A DNA stretch of 64,000 nucleotides from Liolophura sinensis (GCF_032854445.1 NC_088298.1:16823976-16887975), one strand, 5' to 3'; shown: positions 25,901 to 34,474, counted from the first letter of the stretch. The notes: generated from the sequence alone by a model not told the origin. Program-made: numbers and translations.

Positions 25901-27278
25901 CATTGTTAAGCATACATTTTTCTCCTGAAAGAAAAAACAAAAAAGTATATAAGAAGTTGATAAACATAAATATGTGTCCCAGTTGCGCTTTGAGTTTAAC
26001 TGTTCATATATTCACCGTGGCGATTTAATTCAACGCGATGAATATGCTCATCTGTTTCATATACAGATATGAAACGGGTGTGTCAGAGATGAATATACGT
26101 TCCCCAGCCCTGGGTTAAGCGGAATAAGACACAAGTATGACACGAGCGTGCCAGAGATGAATATACGTCCCCTAGCCCTCGGTTAAGCGGAATAAGACAC
26201 AAATATGACACGAGAGTGACACGAGATTCTGGACACTCTATCCAAGTTTTCTTACAAGAGAGTAATATTCATTGTAACACTTAGGAATGAAGGCGTTTGA
26301 TGGAATAACACTGACACATCATTTAGTGCCGTATACGAATTTAGGACGTTGATTGAATTCGTCACACAACACAGAGAATCAAACAAATGTACAAGGCGAG
26401 ACGTGTACACGCAAAACCGTTTGGTATACATTGCCATTCAATATCCCACACATTGGTTAGTGTTAACCTAGAACCTTAAGTACTTTCCTACCCCCACCAT
26501 TGCCTTATTGCTATTCATATTATTTATGACAGTTACGTTTTATTTTTTTATATGTCTTTTTCTTTGGTGTTTTGCTCCGTGTTCAAGAATATTTCACTTA
26601 TACACGTGCGACGGCGGGTAGTGTTATGGAGGGAGGAGGGGGCTGCGAACAGAGCCCGGGGAATACTCAGTCCATCCGCAGTTTGCGGGCAGACCTTCCC
26701 ATGTACGACGGCAGCCCACCTACGTACGACGGAAGCCAGCATGAGCTGGACTTGAACTCACAGCGCCCGCATCGTATTGATGAGAGACTCTTCAGTGTTA
26801 GTGCTGCGCTTTTATGTTGACCACTCGGCCACGGCGGCGCCTGTCTTATATTTAAGGGAGTACCGTGGTTGTATAGGCCTCATGCTCTCAATGATAGGAC
26901 CAGGGTAATTTTAATTTCCCTTTCATTCATGAGGGAGCGAAGGCAGACAAACTGCAAATTTATATTTAAGAATTATTCTCTTTCTTCATTATGTAAAACA
27001 AACAATATTAACCTTTGTTTTGGTTTCACTTTCAGTTCTTATGGAGAGTAACGAGGCCAATCCCTGGATGGGGACCACTTCTGAAAACTAATCAGAAAGG
27101 GCTTTACAAAACGCCTTTGAGCGACTTTATGAAGAAAAACATCGGAAGTGTCTACGTGAACGCGTTACCACGTGATTCTAATAAGAACTTTCTTCTTGAA
27201 GAGGAAACCCCGGAGAAAACGGATATTGGAGCAGGGGGAACATACGTCTACAATAATTCCGCCTTCAGTAACTACTAG
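13731..27278 (+). CDS. gene A: SLC6 sodium/chloride-dependent transporter, glycine-transporter-like (14 coding exons)
   Basis: Predicted plasma-membrane symporter that moves a small substrate, probably an amino acid, with Na+ and Cl-. Exons: 13731-13968, 14514-14645, 15973-16197, 17298-17349, 17891-18023, 18817-18951, 19310-19413, 20348-20472, 21396-21507, 22798-22932, 23979-24078, 24183-24283, 24780-24944, 27036-27278. They total 2000 nt, one short of 667 codons; the missing base is at the exon 9 end. The LeuT-fold landmarks are present in order: [11 protein letters not shown] in TM1, FGQFAS in TM2, an extracellular loop 2 with Cys pair and N-glycosylation sites, [20 protein letters not shown] in TM6, [10 protein letters not shown] in TM7, and VDNY in TM10. 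The start is the first ATG after an in-frame TAG at 13698-13700. Gly63 replaces the Asp typical of monoamine carriers, so an amino-acid substrate is inferred. Family assignment is very sure; the substrate is not. Confidence 0.93.
14003..14095 (-). mobile_element. SINE family A fragment in intron 1 of gene A
   Basis: TCATTGACGTTTTGCTGTAC, then CTCAACAATATTTCACTTGTAT, matches the tail end of the SINE in reverse, with many changes. Only the last 60-90 bp of the element are left. Confidence 0.5.
14514..14645 (+). CDS. gene A exon 2: TM2
   Basis: 132 nt, phase 1 to phase 1. Encodes [20 protein letters not shown] then [13 protein letters not shown]. The Gln in FGQFAS is a chloride-site residue in animal SLC6 proteins. 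About 33 of 45 residues match the gene B counterpart. Acceptor TTTTAAAG, donor AAAG/GTTAGA. Confidence 0.95.
14954..15471. mobile_element. MITE-like element split by a nested SINE
   Basis: The ends TACACTCAAAATACTAATCT and AGATTCATTTTTTGAGTGTA are inverted repeats flanked by TA on both sides, as expected if TA is the target duplication. After removing the nested SINE (14991-15253) and one copy of its 10-bp duplication the element is about 245 bp. It has no ORF, so it is non-autonomous. It lies in intron 2 of gene A. Confidence 0.85.
14991..15253 (-). mobile_element. SINE family A, full length, nested, with target duplications
   Basis: Complete from tail to tRNA-like head. The 10-bp sequence TTAACAGAAA flanks it perfectly at 14981-14990 and 15254-15263, a clear target-site duplication. 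It therefore inserted into an existing MITE, which dates the MITE as older. Confidence 0.93.
15973..16197 (+). CDS. gene A exon 3: TM3 and start of extracellular loop 2
   Basis: 225 nt, phase 1 to phase 1. Encodes [20 protein letters not shown] then [12 protein letters not shown], with the TM3 Tyr-Tyr pair usual in the family. The loop carries the Cys residues expected to form a disulfide ([10 protein letters not shown]) and two N-glycosylation sequons, NVSW and NFTR. Donor AATG/GTGAGG. Confidence 0.94.
16577..16797 (+). mobile_element. SINE family A, diverged, in intron 3 of gene A
   Basis: From GCCCAGGAGCCTCTCATCAA through TGAGTTTAAGTC (B-box remnant), CCTCCCACCACAATGC and GGATGGCGTAAAATAC to an A-rich tail. 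It is more diverged than most copies here. Confidence 0.75.
16858..17034 (-). mobile_element. SINE family A, head-truncated, in intron 3 of gene A
   Basis: Well preserved from (TTTA)n through ACGACGGCGGCCAGCATTAT and CATCCGCAGGTTGCTG to GAGGAAGCCAGCAT, where it stops. It faces the 16577-16797 copy, so two SINEs lie tail to tail about 60 bp apart and could pair in the pre-mRNA. Confidence 0.88.
17298..17349 (+). CDS. gene A exon 4: end of extracellular loop 2 (52 nt)
   Basis: Encodes [17 protein letters not shown], with one N-glycosylation sequon (NQT). Acceptor GTTTTAG, donor GGAA/GTAAGA. Phases 1 to 2 fit both neighbours. Gene B has the same microexon with two extra codons (58 nt), which is strong support for an otherwise tiny exon. 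Confidence 0.88.
17891..18023 (+). CDS. gene A exon 5: TM4
   Basis: 133 nt, phase 2 to phase 0. Encodes [17 protein letters not shown] and the TM4 segment [20 protein letters not shown]. Acceptor TTTGTAG, donor AAAG/GTAAGT. Confidence 0.94.
18397..18637. mobile_element. MITE-like element in intron 5 of gene A
   Basis: The right end is intact (TTAACAGATTAATTTTTGAG, then TGTA); the left end is decayed. The interior shows AATGTATTCTATCGTTATA and ATATATTCTAGCATCACTCA, as in the other CACTCA elements. Confidence 0.65.
18817..18951 (+). CDS. gene A exon 6: TM5
   Basis: 135 nt, phase 0 to 0. Encodes [20 protein letters not shown] then [14 protein letters not shown], the loop entering TM6. Acceptor CGTTTTAG after a T-rich tract, donor CACC/GTAAGT. 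Confidence 0.95.
18990..19080 (-). mobile_element. SINE family A fragment in intron 6 of gene A
   Basis: Only the central part remains: ACTTATGAGACGGCGGCAAG then CATTATGGTGGGAGGAAACC. Tail and head are both lost. Confidence 0.55.
19310..19413 (+). CDS. gene A exon 7: TM6
   Basis: 104 nt, phase 0 to 2. Encodes [20 protein letters not shown] then [14 protein letters not shown]. The unwound SLSACGGG centre lines the substrate site. The Ser-Leu-Ser and Gly pattern and the ASYNKF motif resemble glycine and other amino-acid carriers. Acceptor TTTTACCAG. Confidence 0.95.
20348..20472 (+). CDS. gene A exon 8: TM7
   Basis: 125 nt, phase 2 to 1. Encodes [20 protein letters not shown] then [15 protein letters not shown]. 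The Asn and Ser of [10 protein letters not shown] are Na+/Cl- ligands in the family. Acceptor GTTGTTTAG, donor GGAG/GTAAGT. Confidence 0.95.
20820..20940 (+). mobile_element. decayed SINE family A tail in intron 8 of gene A
   Basis: AACCTGTTGTTGATCGTGGG, GAGTAAGATACGACGTAAAC and an (AAAT)n tail match the SINE 3' third, with an internal deletion. Confidence 0.5.
21396..21507 (+). CDS. gene A exon 9: EL4 and TM8, one nucleotide short
   Basis: Encodes [20 protein letters not shown] then [16 protein letters not shown]. It enters in phase 1 after CTTCAG and should leave in phase 0 like the 113-nt gene B exon (which ends ...FSTQ/GT). Here the end reads AGCTCCAG/GTATGA, so it is 112 nt and leaves in phase 2. 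Read literally, exon 10 would stop at 22820-22822. See findings. Confidence 0.88.
21527..22162. mobile_element. non-autonomous DNA element with long terminal inverted repeats, copy 1
   Basis: The left end (GGTTTTCACTGTGGCGATTT, about 21552 on) and the right end (reverse complement CTGGTTTTCACTGTGTCGAT, ending near 22118) pair over about 80-90 bp, including ACACATGC and GTATCAAA. The interior matches 35885-36393 in opposite orientation. Outside each end lies a C-rich run (21527-21551) and its G-rich mirror (22126-22162), which the other copy lacks. It starts about 20 bp after the exon 9 donor of gene A. Confidence 0.75.
22340..22505 (+). mobile_element. SINE family B, 3' part, in intron 9 of gene A
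   Basis: CGTCGTCATATGACTTAAAA followed by ATTGTTAAGTACAAAGTTAA and an (ATTC)n tail matches the end of the element at 29468-29834. The upstream part (GGCGGCGGCACTTTGGCGGC) is only roughly alignable. Confidence 0.65.
22506..22640 (-). mobile_element. diverged SINE family A fragment
   Basis: CTACTCAAAGAATATTTAAT then TTATATAATGACGG matches the tail region in reverse. It lies directly against the SINE B tail at 22505, so two SINE tails meet here. Confidence 0.45.
22798..22932 (+). CDS. gene A exon 10: TM9
   Basis: 135 nt. Encodes [19 protein letters not shown] and the TM9 segment [19 protein letters not shown]. The coding frame is phase 0 at its start, matching gene B, but conflicting with the phase 2 end of exon 9. 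Acceptor CGACTTTTCAG, donor GCAG/GTGCGT. Confidence 0.93.
22933..23978 (+). other. intron 10 of gene A, no internal gene
   Basis: No supported exon. The part 23305-23500 (GAACATTCCCTGCGTCTTT, CTCTTTGAATGA) has a diverged match at 63186-63430, suggesting an unclassified dispersed repeat. Confidence 0.45.
23979..24078 (+). CDS. gene A exon 11: TM10
   Basis: 100 nt, phase 0 to 1. Encodes [20 protein letters not shown] then [13 protein letters not shown]. The Asp in VDNY is the partner expected for Arg69 in the outer gate. Acceptor CCTTATTTCAG, donor TATG/GTAAGC. Confidence 0.95.
24183..24283 (+). CDS. gene A exon 12: TM10-TM11 loop and start of TM11
   Basis: 101 nt, phase 1 to 0. Encodes [20 protein letters not shown] then [13 protein letters not shown]. 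Intron 11 before it is only 104 bp. Donor TCTG/GTAAAT. Confidence 0.95.
24535..24620 (-). mobile_element. SINE family A fragment in intron 12 of gene A
   Basis: TTTTACACAGTACTCAAAAA, TATTTGACTTATACGGCGGC and GTGGAAGGAAACGGGGCAGA follow the order of the SINE in reverse. The head is missing. Confidence 0.6.
24780..24944 (+). CDS. gene A exon 13: end of TM11 and TM12
   Basis: 165 nt, phase 0 to 0. Encodes [20 protein letters not shown], then [20 protein letters not shown] and [15 protein letters not shown]. Acceptor TCACTTTCAG, donor TGAG/GTGCGC. Confidence 0.95.
24945..27035 (+). other. intron 13 of gene A
   Basis: No extra exon seen. It contains a two-copy 66-bp direct repeat at about 26085-26215 (AGAGATGAATATACGT, CGGTTAAGCGGAATAAGACA) and a SINE at 26563-26842. 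Confidence 0.6.
26563..26842 (-). mobile_element. SINE family A, near full length, with 24-bp insertion
   Basis: Tail to head are present, but the segment CCCATGTACGACGG is partly repeated as CCTACGTACGACGG, adding about 24 bp. The head on the - strand has GGCCGAGTGGTC in place of the usual A box and a B box GAGTTCAAGTC. It lies in the last intron of gene A. Confidence 0.8.
27036..27278 (+). CDS. gene A exon 14: C-terminal cytoplasmic tail
   Basis: 243 nt with TAG at 27276-27278. Encodes [20 protein letters not shown] followed by a hydrophilic tail of about 60 residues, ending NNSAFSNY. The PxPxWGP motif after TM12 is typical of the family. The tail is 33 residues longer than that of gene B and shows no similarity beyond the WGP region. 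Acceptor TTTCACTTTCAG. Confidence 0.94.
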   Translation, partial: FLWRVTRPIPGWGPLLKTNQKGLYKTPLSDFMKKNIGSVYVNALPRDSNKNFLLEEETPEKTDIGAGGTYVYNNSAFSNY

Positions 27279-27756
27279 ATCCCGCCTACATATCAGCATA
27301 ATAGACCAGCAGAGGTTTCACTATAGTGTTGATACGTATGTAGATATTGGTTTCACAATATTTGTCATTAAACAATGTGACACAAAACGCTCTTCACATG
27401 ATAGTTTTTTTAGCAAGTTTACAAGCTTTCGGAAGTAACCCTATTCATCTTCAGGTAAGTCGTATGTGTACCATAAGTGTAGTACATGGTATGCAGGACT
27501 ACATAGTATGGGAATATACATACGTAAAGGATCCCTTGCAAGTAGACAGAAAATTGGTACAGCGGTAAGGTGTAATTTTTTCCATGCAGAAAAAGAAGTA
27601 AAACTTACTTGAATATAAATTACAATCACTGAAACAAATGTGTGTGAAAAACTGGAGTGATACGATTTATAATTTTTGTTTTATTAAAAAGGCAAAAGTA
27701 GGGTCAAAAGCAGGTTTTGCTGTTTTAAGGCTTTTTCTTGAGTGTATTCCCTTCAC

Positions 27757-27762
27757 AATAAA
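27757..27762 (+). terminator. polyadenylation signal AATAAA of gene A
   Basis: Lies 479 nt after the stop codon. An ATTAAA variant at 27683-27688 could be an alternative signal. Confidence 0.55.
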
Positions 27763-27942
27763 AAAATGTGATTAGGTGAATCATTTCCACATATTTGGTG
27801 TCTAGTTAGGGAGGAGTAAGACATAACGAAGAATCGTGTTGGTTCACAAAGTCATATTTTTATAAATTGAAAAAAAAATGAAATAATTTGAAAGATTAGA
27901 GGAACTCTACATTCATCATAATATGTCATGCTTTCTATTGCA

Positions 27943-28024
27943 TTGTCCGCATTGGTGTAGTGTTAACATGCACGCATTGAAACCCTTTATGCCGAACAGC
28001 ATCTCGAGTTCGATTCCTAAAATT
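27943..28024 (+). other. tRNA-like segment (A-box and B-box motifs)
   Basis: TTGGTGTAGTGTTAACATGC resembles a polymerase III A box and GAGTTCGATTCC a B box, spaced as in a tRNA. I cannot close a convincing acceptor stem, so this is more likely a decayed tRNA or a SINE head than a working tRNA gene. Confidence 0.25.
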
Positions 28025-29455
28025 GCATGCTTTTTTGTAGTGCTTAACAAAGTGAGGTAATGGAGCGTGGAGATGAATTTGAACCACACTGAAGAAATTC
28101 ATTCTTTATATTTCTTCATATATTGTCAAGCTATATGTTAAATAAGTTTCATTATGTTGTATGCAGTTCCAGTGAAAATTCAGTGCTATTTGCTTCAGCT
28201 AACAGCATATCATAGAAATACGTTGAGAAAGCGGGCACGTGTTTATCAGTTTATAGCTTTGTAATAAATGTCTATTAAAGACACTGCCATATATTCACGG
28301 TATAATTCGTAAGATAAAACTTGTTTCAAATAACAACATTAGACGAAAAAATATAATATCCTATGCTTTTAAATTCATACCGTAGGCCGATGGTTAGCGG
28401 ACGAATATTTTAGCTTAGCCTATTCCATCGGCTACCTATTATATGACAACTTCAATCGCATACCGCGGTAAGCCTTGCGTCATTTCGCAGACGATCTGTC
28501 ACTGTGAGCAGGGTGGCAAGGGAGCTGAGCTACGATTTCCCATTTAGTTGCAAGGGGTCCTTTATGTACACATTCATATGTAAAAAACCTTTAATACTGT
28601 GTATATCGTCCTTCGTAGCATGTGCCACTCTACAGTTTCCACACACCAGGAGGTGAAGGAGTCACTGATGAAACTGATGAAAAAACAATCACATGGTACT
28701 AGAGTGTTCTTTGTTTGGTCGTATTGTTTTCACATACGTTTCACTAGCGGGTTGGAAGGAGGTAACCTTAGTGAATAGCCATCACCCATAAATACGTCAA
28801 TGGTTGATAACACCGGTGCATTCCGGGTAAAAGCTGGATGTGAAGGCGCCATTTTGGTTTCAGATCTAGTTTTGTGTAACCGGACCCGTTTTCAGGAGCT
28901 GCTTTAATTTGGGTGTTAACATGCCATTTGTTAACTTTCTGTGTGCCGTCATTGATAATATTAGTCTATGCAAACGTCAGTAATGTGTAACTGTAACAGT
29001 TTTCTCCAGAGGACACGCAGAGAGCTGATGATGGATACCACAGCAACGACTTTTGCCACCAATGCCTTGTTATAAACAACTGATGACTGGTTTTAGAGCT
29101 ATTATATATTTGCATACGGTCAGTTTCCTACTTTCTGACACAGTACGATCTACTGTGGAAACCAATCAAAGGATCAGCACGTCCTTTTCTTGAACCGCTG
29201 AATTGTGTTCATAAACATTCGTAATTCATAAAGTTTCTATTACCAGACTGTTTTCGGCGCACACCGTTCTGTAAAAACACGAGAGGACATATTGGGCAAG
29301 AAAGATAAGATTGTTTTATGCTACGCTACTCTAAGAAATAGCAAGATTTTGATGGTATCCATGTATAATGCTATTAATTGCTGAAATCTATCATATACTT
29401 TGCAAGTTTTCTTTGATTGTAGAACAATACATGGCGTGTATTCTTCATTCAGAAT
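28025..29455. other. spacer between convergent genes A and B, nothing recognised
   Basis: No exon, repeat family or RNA gene that I can support. A short palindrome (TAGGCCGATGG paired with CCATCGGCTA) lies at about 28384-28435. Confidence 0.45.
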
Positions 29456-29467
29456 CCAATAAACCCG

Positions 29468-29834
29468 AGGCCGGCCCGGATAGCACAGTCGGTAGAGCGT
29501 CCGCTTCGGGACCGGTAGATCCAGGATCAATCCTTGATCGAGTCACACCTAAGACATTAAAAGAGGAAGTTGTAACTTCCTCGCTTGGCGTTCAGCATGA
29601 AGAGGATAGTGCAACGACTGGTTGACCCGTATCAGTATAATGGCTCGGGCGGGGCGGCTTGCTTGCCTTCGGTAAGTCGTCTCAGTGAGGCAGCACTAAA
29701 TAAAAGAGCGGTGGAAATCCGTCCTGCAACAAGGAGGCACATTACACGTACATGCACCCTAATGATTCTTTCGTCGTCATATGACTGAAAAATTGTTGAG
29801 TACGACGTTAAACCCCAAGCACTCACTCACTCAC
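29468..29834 (+). mobile_element. SINE family B, full length, with 12-bp target duplications
   Basis: The tRNA-like head (GATAGCACAGTCGGTAGAGC, then GTCCGCTTCGGGACCGG) is followed by a body containing GGAAGTTGTAACTTCCTCGC and a tail GAGTACGACGTTAAACCCCA with (ACTC)n. CCAATAAACCCG flanks it perfectly at 29456-29467 and 29835-29846, proving retroposition. Its tail resembles that of family A but has different spacing and end repeats. Confidence 0.92.
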
Positions 29835-29846
29835 CCAATAAACCCG

Positions 29847-32420
29847 TTATAATTGGTAAATGTAATTGACAGAAGTTGGATTTCTAAGAGCGCAAATGAC
29901 TATTTTTTCAAGGATTTAAAACAAAAATTAAACCTTATTACAAGAAAAAAGGGCAAAAAGTCGTTATAAAATTAGATTTTATTCATTTGATCGGACACTA
30001 GCAGAAGCCAAACTAATACATAGCCTTTTTAGAGAAAAAAACCCTTCCAAGATCCAGAGTGTAAATAGATAATACTAAGTGCAATTAACATCAAGTCAGA
30101 TATTAATTAACATAGTAGTTATGATACAAACTAATTAAACTAAACACTAGTAATAACTTAACCCACATTCCTAAAAGAAGCTAAATAATTAACTCTTTAA
30201 TAAAAATGTTACAACCGATAACCTAGTAAATAAACAAATACATAAATAATAACTTCATGTATGTCAACTGCACGTATTTATCACCAACAAGTTAAACGTA
30301 TATATATTAACATATATTAATAACAATTGTCATAACAGAATGACGTAGAATCAGTACTTGGATTTTGCAATAAATTACGCAATACGTCTGACACTGTTAG
30401 CCAGGGATAAAGGAAATATTCACATAGCACTTGGGAAGCATGGGGATAACATTTTAAAAGGCAACAAATTTTATGCCCGTCAATTTGATTGGCGCTTAGT
30501 AACGATACGCCCACTTTCACATTTGTAACACCCCCGGTATCGAATGCAGGGAGTGTGTGTTCTTTTAATAGCTAACCGTACACTGCATCTTATGTTTTTG
30601 AACAATAGTGTGTTTTCCGCTCCAATGTTGAGAAAATTTTGAATAACGTGGTATAATTGTAATATACTCATAACGAGCTTCATAACTTATGTGGATTTCT
30701 TTATTCTACGTTAGATAGTGGCGAAGCAAATTAATGAACGTAATTATGCAGTATTGTTAAAGATAACATTGACAGCCTACTTATTTGTATTATCTACACC
30801 AGTTTCAAACGGGTGAGAAGTTGTCTGGAGAAGGGAAATTTGTACGCGTTCTCCATTTCAAAGACTCGCCACGATATGGCTGCAAAATTGCCGATGTGGT
30901 GTTAAGCCACAACCATTCATTCATCCATTTCAAAGTCTGTACTTTGTCGTTTTAAGTGTGCATTAATCATCCATTACTCTGACGATACCTATGACGCATG
31001 ATCACGATGTGTGACGTCACAAAGGAAATCTTGATGAGCTGGATGTCAACTACTGCTTGTAAGCTGTACTTCAACCGGATGTGTGGAAAGATTGGTGTAA
31101 ACGTGATTATATCTCAGATATTTTGATGTTATATTTTGAAGTACGTGAGTGCAAACTTTTCCACATGTTTAGAACTAGAAACGCATGATTTTAATAAAAT
31201 GTTCAGTTCCAATCTGGCCCTCATTTAAAACTTTATTCTTAAATATCACCTGGACAATTGCCAACAGTTTTCTGAGCGTCGAAACATTATTTCTGGAGAA
31301 AATGAAATATGAAATATTCGCTAATATTGAGCACCATCTATTTAACAGACCATCTGTGACCCATTTCACCCAGAGAGATATTAACGTTCCACACCTCAGA
31401 CTGCTAGTCAAGAGCATATTAGCATATGGTTTTCTAGACGACATATGTTGCTGTCGTAAACACAGCACTCTTTATGAAATGGCCTTTGCTGGTCAAAACA
31501 CCGGCTTTGGAAAAGGAAGGAATAAAGGTAACAACAGCGTTAAAAAAGCCTTTCAGTTAGGCGTACAAAGCAATATAGAGGGACTGTTTTTGCAAAGCGG
31601 AACACAGAAGAGTTAAATAATGAACATTCACAGTTCGACTTAAATTAAAAAGATAAAAGGCTTGTCAAATGTGGTTCGCCATAGAGATATACGTGATATT
31701 TACATACAAAAGAGCAACGACAGCAGCAACAGGTCAACAAGTCTTCCGTTGTCGATATTTACTTTCGGCAAGGTAACGACATGAATTCTTTGGCAATTCT
31801 TATGTAGAAACATGCTAGCACTGTGGTGATCATCTTTTCACTGCCCAATTTCCATAAAAATGATATATGTTACGCGTAACCATGTGAACGAGCTTTTCAA
31901 CACTTATAATTGGTGGATTTACCTTCTGATTTCGATTCTGAATATCGGAGTTGAAATCCCTACTTGGTATTCAAACTGAATCCTCCAAGCTTTTTATCGG
32001 AATTGCGGTCGGTTCCATGTCATAATGACGTATACCCTAATCGTACCCACCGAGGCCGTGGATAAACCTATATATAAAACAAATGCTGCGGCAAAAAGAC
32101 CAGCACTCTTGTGTTAGTTCCCTACACAATGTCTAACACGCGTTTAAACTCAGATCTGAAGATCGCCGTATTTAGAATCTCGTGAACTATCGGTAGACGC
32201 GATGTTTACGATCAGCCAATCACAAATGGGAAGCAGACAGATTCGCCGTTTCCCTGCTCGCCATGTTATCTAGATTCGACAAAGATCAAATCGTTATTCC
32301 ATTTTTCTTCACCGAGACCTAAATATACAGCCTGTAATCATCACTGACTTCCCATGCATAGGTCTTACAAAGTACGGAATCACGGTCAGGGTCTTGTATC
32401 ATTAAACCTCTTACTTTGCA
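29847..32420. other. spacer between genes A and B, no gene supported
   Basis: Contains a 143-codon + strand ORF at 31185-31616 with no motif, no splice context and no match I recognise; I do not call it a gene. GTGGTGTTAAGCCACAACCA with ATTC repeats at 30888-30930 is a lone SINE- or LINE-like tail related to the 3868-5275 minisatellite unit. Confidence 0.45.
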
Positions 32421-32422
32421 CA

Positions 32423-32620
32423 TACTCAAAAATAATCTGTTAATTTTAACAAAACTTCTGTTGTTTGAGTGATAATACGATTCCATATTCAACATAAAAA
32501 TCCTGTTGATCTAATACAACCATTATGTTGAATGAATGAAATATGCCTGTTATATTCAACAGCAAAATCTGGTACAATGACAGAATTTAACTTTAGCATA
32601 ACTCAAAATACTTTAATTTC
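32423..32620. mobile_element. MITE-like element in the spacer
   Basis: The left end is good (TACTCAAAAATAATCTGTTA). The interior has ATATTCAACATAAAAATCC and TTATGTTGAATGAATGAA. The right end is decayed (AGCATAACTCAAAATACT). Confidence 0.65.
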
Positions 32621-32664
32621 AAGGTTATTGGTGTGAGAACACGTTCTTCCCCACAATCTATGTG

Positions 32665-33215
32665 TACGCTACCAGCTTAAAGGAAAAGAAAACAGAAAAA
32701 TTATGCGAAAATCAGATGAAAGAGCGTCAAAACTTATTTGCAAATATGATCTTTAATTATTTTTTTTTTTTCAAGATAAAAGGGTATTTGAAAATATTTT
32801 TGTATGGTGGGTATTTGGGACCAACTTTTGGTATTGATAAGGATGTGATGCTTGTCTAACAAATTTATTTGAATGTGAATTTGTTGTTTATAGCGGAACA
32901 TATGAATCTAACCTAAATTATGATAATATTTTTTAACATATTAAAAATATAAATTGAGGTTTAATACATTTATTAGCTGAAAAGAACAAATTCTAGTGCA
33001 AAAATATTTATTAAACCTGTGTTACATCCTGTGTTAAAGACTATAAATACCAAAAGGTGGTCCCAAATACCCACCATACAAAAATTATTTTCAAGTGCCT
33101 TTTTCTACTTAAGGAAAAATCGGAAAAGACCACTTTTAGGGATAACTTTTCGCACTCTTTCATATGAACTTTATGTCATTTTTATGTTTTCTGTACCTTT
33201 AATTACCACATCTTG
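32665..33215. mobile_element. foldback element with arms of about 180 bp
   Basis: The left arm 32665-32850 and right arm 33035-33215 are inverted copies. The best part is TATGGTGGGTATTTGGGACC against GGTCCCAAATACCCACCATA; farther out, CGTCAAAACTT and GAAAAGAAAACAGAAAAATT pair with the right arm with gaps. The spacer is AT-rich with no ORF. This matches a non-autonomous DNA element with long inverted repeats, or a large inverted duplication. Confidence 0.7.
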
Positions 33216-34225
33216 TAAATGTATATACGTAAATGTACATGTATACAGTGCTACTTGAATGGCAGGATCACAGCTCTACACGTTGTTGCCAGTACCATTC
33301 ATTATATGTCTACCAAGCGTTTGCTCGGTGTACACAGTAGTTCTATAATAAATGAACTATATAAATTGAAAGCTTTTAAAAAATTCTTCTCAATAACTTA
33401 TCAAGGGAGAAATCCAAAGAGCACTGTGCCAATCTCCCTGCGTCGAACGTTTGTATATTTGTTAAACACCAGCGCCATTATTTATAAAAATCCCAGAGAC
33501 TAGTAGTACCATTCAGCACTTAAACGATAAATTTTGATAGCTTAAAAGCATTTTGAAAAACACAAAATTAATTGTGCTTAACCTATTTCCCGCACTTTCT
33601 CTTCCATAATTTTAGTTATAAACCTAATGCTGGATACAAAACATAGCTTAGCACTTTAAAGGACGAGCCATTCCCGCCAATATTATTTCGGAACTGCGCT
33701 GTTGTTCATTGTTCAGACATGTCTTTCGATGACGTGTTGTGAAGAAAATGGTAACGTTGCATACCGATGTATTACAAGAAAGCAATGATCCATCTACCGT
33801 GGATCCGAGTTGCCACTGCGCGGAAATAGATATCCCAGTGTACATGGATAGACTGAGTGCGCATTTGGTAAACTTTTGGATTCCATTTCAATGGGTCAAA
33901 TGGAAGAAGGGTGTACTGCATAAGAGGCTTCCTCCACACTGTAAAAACTTCATACGAGAACCTTGTGATATTTAGATCATGTTTCGTTTTTCTTCATAGG
34001 CTAATGCCAATGGAATAATTGAATATTCATGTATATCTGCCTAATATTGAATCTTTGATATTGCATGAAAAGCCAATGCTTTTTCTTGTTATTTTTGCCT
34101 ATGAAAAATACTTTGCCTTAAATTTAATCAGATATATATAAATGTATATATTACACGGAAAATACGATGCACAAACATATCTTTGGAAAGGGATTGTTCC
34201 ATAATACTGTTAGATATTTATCTTC
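33216..34225. other. spacer downstream of gene B
   Basis: No gene supported. The segment 33776-33850 (CGAGTTGCCACTGCGCGG then ATATCCCAGT) has a diverged match at 50020-50060, so part of it is an old dispersed repeat. Confidence 0.4.
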
Positions 34226-34227
34226 CT

Positions 34228-34233
34228 TTTATT
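34228..34233 (-). terminator. polyadenylation signal AATAAA of gene B
   Basis: TTTATT on the + strand, i.e. AATAAA for gene B, about 240 nt after the TAA at 34475-34477. Confidence 0.5.
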
Positions 34234-34474
34234 TAACCACGTCTTAAAATATCACGACACACACAACTCCCATTCTCTCTTTCGACACCCCCACCCCACC
34301 CCCTCGTTCTCGCGTACGTGTCCCTGTCTACTATGGGGTATATAATAAGCTGACACTAAGCTCTACCCATATATGCGTATTTTCAATTCGGTTATCCAGA
34401 GTTGTCTCCCTTTGTATGGTTATCGGCCGTTGGGAATTTACGTGCGTTCTCGTTGGCTGACAGCTGTCTCAGGT

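Noticed and set aside
31185-31616. 143-codon + strand ORF in the spacer
   Set aside because: No recognisable motif, no splice sites or polyadenylation signal in a sensible place, and a 97-codon ORF overlaps it on the other strand. Length is within chance for AT-rich DNA.
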